A DNA stretch of 9,505 nt from an uncultured Asticcacaulis sp. (lineage in GTDB: Bacteria > Pseudomonadota > Alphaproteobacteria > Caulobacterales > Caulobacteraceae), in NCBI GenBank assembly GCA_946480125.1, contig CAMLIY010000108.1, forward strand, positions 1 to 9,505. Direction: 5' to 3'. How positions within the stretch are numbered: the first letter of the stretch is position 1; every line of letters starts with the position of its first letter. Position numbers and translations under genes: made by a program. This document shows, piece by piece, positions 1 to 4,798 of the stretch. The notes under the pieces are model-generated. The model ran no database searches. It saw nothing but the letters and a program-made list of their open reading frames with translations, and was not told the DNA's origin.

Positions 1-238
1 AGGTCGGGGCGAAATCCATGATCGCCGCCTGTTTCTGGATCGCTTCGGTGATTTTGGCGCGGCCGTGCCCGGCGTTAACGCACCACAGGCCTGAGGTGGC
101 ATCGAGGATCTGGCGCCCATCCACGTCGGTATAGTGCATGTCCTTTGCCGCTGCCAGCAGCTTAGGTCTGGCCTTGAAGGCCCGGTTTGGCGTAAAGGGC
201 ATCCAGAAGTTTTCAAGCGTGGGCGTCGTCGTGTTCAT
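1..238 (-). CDS. Class III omega-aminotransferase (beta-alanine:pyruvate type), N-terminal fragment
   Basis: The minus strand is open from an ATG at 238 to the window edge, giving the first 79 residues. Visible blocks are ENFWMPFTPNR (9-19) and a beta-strand/loop region at 38-60 containing VDGRQILDATSGLW and NAGHGR. These are characteristic of the N-terminus of omega-amino acid:pyruvate aminotransferases, a PLP-dependent fold-type I family. The Trp of SGLW (52) lies where family members line the substrate pocket. The PLP lysine and the rest of the enzyme are outside the window. Such enzymes transfer an omega-amino group, for example from beta-alanine, putrescine-like amines or GABA, to pyruvate. 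The gene diverges from the GntR regulator and shares its 144-bp control region, so co-regulation with polyamine catabolism is plausible. No strong Shine-Dalgarno sequence is seen before the ATG. The exact substrate cannot be told from this fragment. Confidence 0.85.
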   Translation of the reverse strand, partial: MNTTTPTLENFWMPFTPNRAFKARPKLLAAAKDMHYTDVDGRQILDATSGLWCVNAGHGRAKITEAIQKQAAIMDFAPT

Positions 239-272
239 GTCAGGTTCACACAGATATCGATAGCTGGAACGG

Positions 273-301
273 CAGTTTCATTACGAATCCGGAATGAACT
301 G
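273..301. repeat. Imperfect inverted repeat in the divergent promoter region
   Basis: CAGTTTCATT (273-282) and AATGAACTG (293-301) are inverted copies apart from one extra T in the left arm. They are separated by 10 bases. TAGC (261-264) and GCTA (303-306) extend the symmetry further out. It is distinct from the TGTGATCACA palindrome and could be a second protein-binding site or a hairpin. No factor can be assigned. Confidence 0.35.
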
Positions 302-328
302 TGCTAGTTTAAATCAGGGTTGCAGAAG

Positions 329-338
329 TGTGATCACA
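329..338. promoter_or_regulatory. Candidate GntR operator, copy 1 (TGTGATCACA)
   Basis: This is a perfect 10-bp palindrome, the first of three exact copies, each in an intergenic control region of the window. It lies 45 bases before the preferred gntR start (383) and about 90 bases before the divergent aminotransferase start. That position suits autoregulation and possibly joint control of both genes. Assignment to the neighbouring GntR protein is inference from position and recurrence. Confidence 0.6.
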
Positions 339-382
339 AAAACAGGCTTCACGCAATGGGGCCATACAGAGGTTTTGGTCAA

Positions 383-1105
383 ATGGTCGTCGTCAGTCTG
401 GAAAGCGTATCCGGTGGAAGCTTTAATGAGGCGAAGATTCATGATCAGGTCTATGATGCCCTGTCCGAAGCCCTGATCCAGGGCAAGATTCCGCCGCTCA
501 AGCCGGTAAGCTTACGAACGTTGGCGCATAATCTTGGCGTGTCACCCATGCCGGTGCGCGAGGCGGTGCGGCGGCTGATCGCCGAAAAGGCGCTGGAATT
601 ACAACCTTCCAATAAGCGCCTGCGTGTGCCCGACCTGACCGAAAAGCGCCTGATGCAATTGATGACGGCGCGCCAGTGGGTCGAGCCGGAACTGGCGCGG
701 CTGGCCACGCCCTATGTTACCAGGGATGTGATCAAGCGCCTGCGCGAGGATGATGAAGCGGTGATGACGGCGCTCGGCAAGGGCGATGTGTCGGCCTATA
801 TGCAGGCCAATCAGGATTTTCATTTCTCGATCTATCGTCTGGCCGATGCCGATCTGTTCTATGATATGGCGCGAACCTTGTGGTTGCAGGTAGGGCCATT
901 CATGCGCGTGGTCTTTGGCCGCATGGGCACGGTGCATCTGCCGAAGGACCACCATCAGGACATGATCCGCGCGCTGGAAACCGGCGATGCCGAGACGGTC
1001 AAGACCTCGATGGCGGCCGATATTCACGAAGGCATGGAACTTATGCTCGATGCGATCAAGGCGCAGGTGGCCCCGGAACCCAAGCGTCGCCGGCGGGGCG
1101 GTTAG
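383..1105 (+). CDS. GntR family transcriptional regulator, FCD (FadR-type) subfamily
   Basis: From the ATG at 383 this encodes 240 residues, the usual length of FCD regulators. An N-terminal winged helix-turn-helix occupies about residues 15-82, with the recognition segment LRTLAHNLGVSPMPVREAV at 44-62. An all-helical FCD ligand domain spans about 88-225. Candidate metal/ligand residues are the FH pair at 146-147, His190/191 and His215, placed as in metal-binding FCD domains. The C-terminus carries a basic KRRRR tail. Possible starts also exist at 320 (TTG) and 356 (ATG). I prefer 383 because AGAGG (368-372) lies 10 bases upstream, and because a start at 320 would put the candidate operator inside the coding region. 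The gene sits between a polyamine-type aminotransferase and the puu/gab-like operon, so it is probably the local repressor, responding to a polyamine or a pathway intermediate. The effector is unknown. Confidence 0.9.
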   Translation: MVVVSLESVSGGSFNEAKIHDQVYDALSEALIQGKIPPLKPVSLRTLAHNLGVSPMPVREAVRRLIAEKALELQPSNKRLRVPDLTEKRLMQLMTARQWVEPELARLATPYVTRDVIKRLREDDEAVMTALGKGDVSAYMQANQDFHFSIYRLADADLFYDMARTLWLQVGPFMRVVFGRMGTVHLPKDHHQDMIRALETGDAETVKTSMAADIHEGMELMLDAIKAQVAPEPKRRRRGG

Positions 1106-1464
1106 TAACCATACATCCATTCGTTTATGGCGCCGTCAGACGATTCCATGCCAATCGCATCCATGATATTCTCTAGATAACTGCAGAAACGTTCGCGATC
1201 CTCAGTGTCGCTTGTCTCGAAATAGTCGAAAGTTTTGCGGAATTCTTTGAGTGCAAACACCTTATTAGGGCTAGCCTCAATCCCCGACGCAATGCGGTCG
1301 ATCAGATTGTTGAGTTCTGCTTCCGCCTCCGGTCTTTTTTCCGCAGGCAGATATCCGACATAAGGCAAATATCCGGAATCATCAGGCACGAATTTTGGAA
1401 CCGCTTTCAGAAGTTCGAGGCGTATCAATACATCTGCTGGCACGTGCAAAAGTTTTTTGACCAT
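1102..1464 (-). CDS. Small protein resembling DUF4844 family, function unknown
   Basis: This encodes 120 residues with no signal peptide or membrane segment. The C-terminal half holds the pattern DTEDRERFC (about 86-94) followed by ENIMDAIGMESSDGAINEWMYG, which I recall as typical of DUF4844 proteins; that match is from memory. The ATG at 1464 is well supported: on the minus strand AAGGGGGA sits 6 bases upstream. The gene is convergent with gntR, and the two overlap by 4 bp (1102-1105), with TAA on one strand and TAG on the other. Its GC content is about 48% by my count over 1141-1440, against 60% or more in neighbouring genes. That suggests an insertion acquired from elsewhere. Nothing links it to polyamine metabolism except position, and it may simply be a passenger. 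Confidence 0.75.
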   Translation of the reverse strand: MVKKLLHVPADVLIRLELLKAVPKFVPDDSGYLPYVGYLPAEKRPEAEAELNNLIDRIASGIEASPNKVFALKEFRKTFDYFETSDTEDRERFCSYLENIMDAIGMESSDGAINEWMYGY

Positions 1465-1512
1465 ATGCTTTCCCCCTTAATCGCCCGAAATAGCTTAAGT
1501 CGAATCTAAGCC

Positions 1513-1543
1513 TCTATAATCCCGTTTGCGTGATGATTGTCAT
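1513..1543 (-). promoter_or_regulatory. Possible leftward promoter for the DUF4844-like gene
   Basis: On the minus strand, ATGACA (1543-1538) resembles a -35 box. TTATAG or TATAGA (1519-1513) resembles a -10 box, 18-19 bases further on. A start site would fall roughly 40 bases before the ATG at 1464. The spacing is slightly long, so this is tentative. Confidence 0.3.
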
Positions 1544-1563
1544 TGCATCTTATCATTGTCATT
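1536..1563. repeat. Direct repeat ATTGTCATT x2
   Basis: ATTGTCATT occurs at 1536-1544 and again at 1555-1563, a period of 19 bp or nearly two helical turns. Both copies lie upstream of the puuC-operon promoter, and one overlaps the tentative leftward -35. This could be a tandem activator site, but no factor is recognisable. Confidence 0.35.
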
Positions 1564-1614
1564 TTAGCGTTTTAAAAGTCTGAACCTTCAGCATCGAATT
1601 AACACCTGACGCTC

Positions 1615-1644
1615 TTGACACTCATATTGGGGGCGGTGTCTAAT
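1615..1644 (+). promoter_or_regulatory. Sigma70-type promoter of the puuC-gabD-puuA operon
   Basis: A perfect -35 TTGACA (1615-1620), an 18-base spacer and a -10 TCTAAT (1639-1644) give the best promoter match in the window. Transcription would begin near 1650, leaving a leader of about 25 bases before the ATG at 1676. The palindromic operator begins on the last base of the -10 box, which is the classic position for repression. Confidence 0.65.
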
Positions 1645-1655
1645 TGTGATCACAA
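1644..1655. promoter_or_regulatory. Candidate GntR operator, copy 2 (TTGTGATCACAA)
   Basis: This 12-bp perfect palindrome contains the same TGTGATCACA core found at 329-338 and 8691-8700. It covers the end of the -10 box and the predicted start site. A protein bound here would block RNA polymerase, so the binder is expected to repress the catabolic operon. The binder is inferred, not shown. Confidence 0.65.
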
Positions 1656-1675
1656 AACCGCTTTGAGGCCGTCCC

Positions 1676-3193
1676 ATGCCGATTTCCGCTGCGCAAACCC
1701 CTGCCGATACCTTGGAAGGCGTGCTGGCGTCGATCAAGGCGCTGAACCTGCCGGACAAGGCGGTCATCGATGGCGCTGAAGTGGCCTCCATCTCCGGCCG
1801 GACCTTCGATAACTATTCCTCCCGTGACGGCAAGCTGATCAACAGGATAACCGCCTGCGATGCCGCCGATGTCGATTATGCCGTCGATGCGGCGCGCACC
1901 GCCTTCGAGGATGGCCGCTGGCGCGGACTGGCGCCGAAGATGCGCAAGAAAATCCTGCACAAACTGGCCGATCTCATGAACGAGCATTCGGAAAACCTGG
2001 CCCTGCTGGAGAGCCTCGATACCGGCAAGCCGATCGCCAATACGCGCGGTTTCGATATCGGCGCGGCCATCAACACCACGCGCTACTATGCCGAGGCGCT
2101 CGACAAGATCTATGGCGAGGTGGCCTCGACGCCGGAAGATCGCCTGTCCTATGTGGTCCATGAACCGCTGGGCGTGATCGGCGCCATTGTGCCGTGGAAC
2201 TTCCCGCTGCACATGGCGATGTGGAAGGTGGCGCCGGCCCTCGCCATGGGTAATTCGGTAGTGCTGAAGCCCGCCGAAAATTCGTCTATGACAACCCTCT
2301 ATACGGCCATGCTGGCATTGGAAGCCGGTGTCCCGGCGGGTGTGTTCAATGTCATCCCCGGTCTGGGTGGTGAGGCAGGGGAAGCTCTCGCCCTGCATAT
2401 GGATGTCGACATGATCACCTTTACCGGCTCCGGTCCGGTGGGGCGGATGCTGATGCGCGCCTCGGCCGACTCAAACCTCAAGCGCGTGTCGCTGGAACTC
2501 GGCGGCAAGTCGCCGCAGATCGTCTTCGCTGATTGTGACGATCTCGATGGCGCCGCCGCCAATGCCGCCTGGGGTGTTTTCTATAATCAGGGACAGGTCT
2601 GCACCGCCGCTTCGCGCCTTCTGGTCGAGGAGTCGATCAAGGACGTCTTTGTCGCCAAGGTCACGGCCATCGCCAAAACGATCACGGTGGGCGATCCTTT
2701 CGATCCGGCCACGCAGTTCGGCGCCATGATCTCGCCGCGCCAGATGAATACCGCCCTCGACTATATCGAGAAGGGCCAGGCCGAGGGCGGCAAGCTGCTG
2801 CTCGGCGGCGAACGCGCCCGTGCTGACAGCGGTGGTTCTTATGTCGAGCCGACCGTGCTCGAAATCGCTTCGGATAATATCCTGGCACGCGAAGAGGTCT
2901 TCGGGCCGGTTCTGTCGGTCCTGACCTTCAAGGACGAGGCCGACGCCTACCGCATCGCCAATGACACCATCTATGGTCTGGCGTCCGGCGTCTGGACGGC
3001 CAATATCGGCAAGGCCATGCACGCCGCCAAAGCGCTGAAGGCCGGATTGGTGTGGATCAATGGTTGGGATGCCTGCGACATCACATCGCCGTTTGGCGGC
3101 GTAAAACAGTCAGGCTTTGGTCGCGATCGCTCGCTCCACGCCCTATATAAATATGCCGACCTCAAAGCTGTTTCGATTTCTTTCAAGGCGTAG
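1676..3193 (+). CDS. puuC: PuuC-like aldehyde dehydrogenase (gamma-glutamyl-gamma-aminobutyraldehyde dehydrogenase)
   Basis: This encodes 505 residues, close to E. coli PuuC (495), and is a cytosolic NAD(P)+-dependent aldehyde dehydrogenase. It would oxidise gamma-glutamyl-gamma-aminobutyraldehyde, or a related aminoaldehyde, to the acid. Family landmarks are all present: PWNFP with Asn175, Lys198 in VLKPAE, the nucleotide-binding GSGPVG (251-256), the general base Glu274 in LELGGKSP, the nucleophile Cys309 in NQGQVCT, and Glu407 before FGP. The C-terminal segment FGGVKQSGFGRDRSLHAL (473-490) matches the PuuC signature closely, which favours PuuC over betaine-aldehyde dehydrogenases. The ATG at 1676 has GAGG 7 bases upstream and is the first gene after the TTGACA promoter. 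gabD begins 3 bases after its stop, so the two are co-transcribed. The general class is certain; the substrate is inferred from similarity and from the puuA-like gene in the operon. Confidence 0.88.
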   Translation: MPISAAQTPADTLEGVLASIKALNLPDKAVIDGAEVASISGRTFDNYSSRDGKLINRITACDAADVDYAVDAARTAFEDGRWRGLAPKMRKKILHKLADLMNEHSENLALLESLDTGKPIANTRGFDIGAAINTTRYYAEALDKIYGEVASTPEDRLSYVVHEPLGVIGAIVPWNFPLHMAMWKVAPALAMGNSVVLKPAENSSMTTLYTAMLALEAGVPAGVFNVIPGLGGEAGEALALHMDVDMITFTGSGPVGRMLMRASADSNLKRVSLELGGKSPQIVFADCDDLDGAAANAAWGVFYNQGQVCTAASRLLVEESIKDVFVAKVTAIAKTITVGDPFDPATQFGAMISPRQMNTALDYIEKGQAEGGKLLLGGERARADSGGSYVEPTVLEIASDNILAREEVFGPVLSVLTFKDEADAYRIANDTIYGLASGVWTANIGKAMHAAKALKAGLVWINGWDACDITSPFGGVKQSGFGRDRSLHALYKYADLKAVSISFKA

Positions 3194-3196
3194 ATT

Positions 3197-4648
3197 ATGA
3201 AACTCAATGACATGCAACGCTCGCTGCTCGGCGGGCTGATTTTCGATAGCGAAGCCCCCGGCCGCTTCGCCGTCACCAATCCGGCCGATGGCTCGACGCT
3301 CTGTTATGTGCCGGCGCACGGCGCGGCGGAAACCACGCAAGCGATCGATGCGGCAAATGCGGCCTTTCCGGCCTGGTCGGCCATGACGGCCAAGGCGCGT
3401 TCGATCATCCTGAAAAAGTGGAACGATCTGGTATTGGCCCATCTGGAAGATATGGCCATGCTGGTGACCCTGGAGCAGGGGCGTCCGATCCGCGAGACGC
3501 GCGGCGAGGTCACCTATGGCGCCTCGTTCATTGAATGGTTTGCCGAAGAGGCCAAGCGCGCCTATGGCCGCACCATTCCGGCCACCATGCCCGGCAAGCA
3601 TTTGCAAACCATCAAGCAGCCGGTCGGGGTGTGCGCCGCTATCACACCGTGGAATTTTCCGATTTCGATGATCACGCGCAAGGTCTCGCCGGCCTTGGCG
3701 GCGGGCTGCACAGTGGTGATCAAGCCGTCGGAAGAAACGCCGCTGTCGGCCTTGGCGCTCTATGCCCTGGCGCGTCAGGCTGGTTTACCTGACGGTGTGA
3801 TCAGCATCATCACTTCGGTCCACGCCAAGGAGGTCGGCGAGGCCATGACCTCGGACGCGCGCGTTAAGAAGCTGAGCTTCACCGGCTCGACCCCGGTCGG
3901 CAAGCTGCTCTATGCCGCCTGCGCCCCGACCATGAAAAAGGTCTCGATGGAACTGGGCGGAAACGCGCCGTTTATCGTCTTTGACGATGCCGAGATTGAT
4001 GCGGCCATCGAGGGTGTGCTGGCGTCGAAATACCGCAATTCCGGCCAGACCTGCGTTTGCGCCAACCGTATTCTGGTGCAGGCCGGTATCTATGACCGTT
4101 TCGCTGCGGCGCTGGTTGATAAGGTGAAGGAAATGAAGCTGGAGCCCGGCTGGCTGGAAGAGGCGACGCTTGGGCCGCTCATCAATCAGAAGGCCATCGA
4201 TAAGGTCGAGCATCTGGTCGATGACGCGGTGAAACATGGCGCCAAGGTGATTGCCGGCGGCCATGTCGATACGCAGGGGCCATTGTTCTATCAGGCGTCG
4301 GTGCTGACAAATGTGACCGCCGACATGGAAATCTTCTCGACCGAAATCTTTGGTCCTGTGGCGCCTTTGTTCAAATTCGACACCGAGGAAGAGGCCATCC
4401 GCATGGCCAATGACACGCCGTTCGGTCTGGCGGCCTATGCCTATACCCGCGATATCGGCCGCGCCATGCGCGTGGCGGCGAAGCTGGAATATGGCATGGT
4501 GGGGATGAATGACGGCCTGATCTCAACCGAGGTGACGCCCTTTGGCGGTGTCAAGGAATCTGGCATTGGCCGTGAAGGTGCGATCGAGGGCATGGAGGAG
4601 TATCTCAGCGTGAAATACATCTCATATGGCGGTCTGGGGGCGATTTGA
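3197..4648 (+). CDS. gabD: NAD(P)+-dependent succinate-semialdehyde dehydrogenase
   Basis: This encodes 483 residues (E. coli GabD has 482). It oxidises succinate semialdehyde, the product of GABA transamination, to succinate for the TCA cycle. Landmarks are TPWNFP with Asn153, Lys176 in VIKPSEE, the FTGSTPVG loop (228-235), Glu252 in MELGGNAP, Cys286 in SGQTCVCANR, and Glu383 before FGP. Residues that hold the substrate carboxylate in known SSADHs appear conserved: Arg161 in MITRKV, Arg280 just before NSGQTC, and Ser455 in VKESGIG. This is strong support for the substrate. The CVC pair (286/288) is the pair that forms the redox switch in human SSADH, but bacterial enzymes with the pair need not be switched. 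The Shine-Dalgarno AAGG (3185-3188) lies inside the end of puuC, so translation is coupled. The product ends in the typical KYISYGGL tail. Confidence 0.92.
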   Translation: MKLNDMQRSLLGGLIFDSEAPGRFAVTNPADGSTLCYVPAHGAAETTQAIDAANAAFPAWSAMTAKARSIILKKWNDLVLAHLEDMAMLVTLEQGRPIRETRGEVTYGASFIEWFAEEAKRAYGRTIPATMPGKHLQTIKQPVGVCAAITPWNFPISMITRKVSPALAAGCTVVIKPSEETPLSALALYALARQAGLPDGVISIITSVHAKEVGEAMTSDARVKKLSFTGSTPVGKLLYAACAPTMKKVSMELGGNAPFIVFDDAEIDAAIEGVLASKYRNSGQTCVCANRILVQAGIYDRFAAALVDKVKEMKLEPGWLEEATLGPLINQKAIDKVEHLVDDAVKHGAKVIAGGHVDTQGPLFYQASVLTNVTADMEIFSTEIFGPVAPLFKFDTEEEAIRMANDTPFGLAAYAYTRDIGRAMRVAAKLEYGMVGMNDGLISTEVTPFGGVKESGIGREGAIEGMEEYLSVKYISYGGLGAI

Positions 4649-4650
4649 TT

Positions 4651-4798
4651 TCGCTCAGCAAAGGCCCCCCTCCGTCATCGCTGGCGCGATGCCACCTCCC
4701 CCACGAATGGGGGAGTACAAGTAGCTTGTACCTCCCCGTTGGCGGGGAGGGGGACCGCCGCGTCTTCGCGGGGGTGGCGGGGGCCTTGCTTTGAGCGA
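4651..4798. repeat. Composite palindromic intergenic element (two inverted REP-like units)
   Basis: This GC-rich block fills almost the whole gabD-aminotransferase gap. Its ends are inverted: TCGCTCA (4651-4657) with TGAGCGA (4792-4798), and AAGGCCCCC (4661-4669) with GGGGGCCTT (4779-4787). Five hairpins follow in a row: CATCGC/GCGATG (4676-4691), CTCCCCCA/TGGGGGAG (4696-4715), GTACAAG/CTTGTAC (4715-4731), CCTCCCCG/CGGGGAGG (4731-4750), and a 9-pair stem with one G-G mismatch (4754-4775). Read outward from the central GTACAAG-TAG-CTTGTAC, the two halves share one plan (AAGGCCCCC, small hairpin, CTCCCC hairpin, TACAAG), so this looks like two related units joined tail to tail. Dispersed CTCCCC/GGGGAG hairpin repeats are, as I recall, common between genes in Caulobacterales and relatives. 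Possible roles are mRNA stabilisation, partial termination within the operon, or a non-autonomous mobile element. Confidence 0.75.
4779..4793 (+). promoter_or_regulatory. G-rich ribosome-binding stretch and TTG start inside the repeat element
   Basis: The aminotransferase frame has a stop at 4722 and no ATG or GTG between it and the conserved N-terminus. The only usable start is TTG at 4791. GGGGG (4779-4783), part of the right terminal inverted repeat, lies 7 bases upstream and is the only Shine-Dalgarno-like sequence. Translation may instead depend partly on coupling or on re-opening of the hairpins. Confidence 0.5.

Larger units (their letters stand above)
239..382. promoter_or_regulatory. 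Divergent control region between aminotransferase and gntR
   Basis: This 144-bp gap separates two divergently transcribed genes. It is clearly AT-richer than the flanking genes. Rightward, an extended -10-like TGCTAGTTT (302-310) has a weak -35-like TTACGA (281-286) 18 bases upstream; this is a tentative promoter for gntR. An imperfect inverted repeat (273-301) and the TGTGATCACA palindrome (329-338) lie inside. No convincing leftward promoter could be picked. Confidence 0.45.

Noticed and set aside
294..476. Short plus-strand frame overlapping the start of gntR
   Set aside because: It overlaps the promoter, operator and the well-supported regulator in another frame, and has no domain or ribosome-binding support.
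727..734. TGTGATCA inside the gntR coding region as a further operator
   Set aside because: Only 8 of 10 bases match, the symmetry is broken (AAG follows), and it lies in ordinary coding sequence.
1644..1655. CRP/FNR binding site suggested by TGTGA and TCACA
   Set aside because: CRP needs six bases between TGTGA and TCACA; here the half-sites are fused without spacer at all three places. FNR-type spacing does not fit either.
3796..3803. TGTGATCA within gabD as an internal operator
   Set aside because: Partial match only, followed by GC instead of CA, and fully explained by codons of conserved protein.
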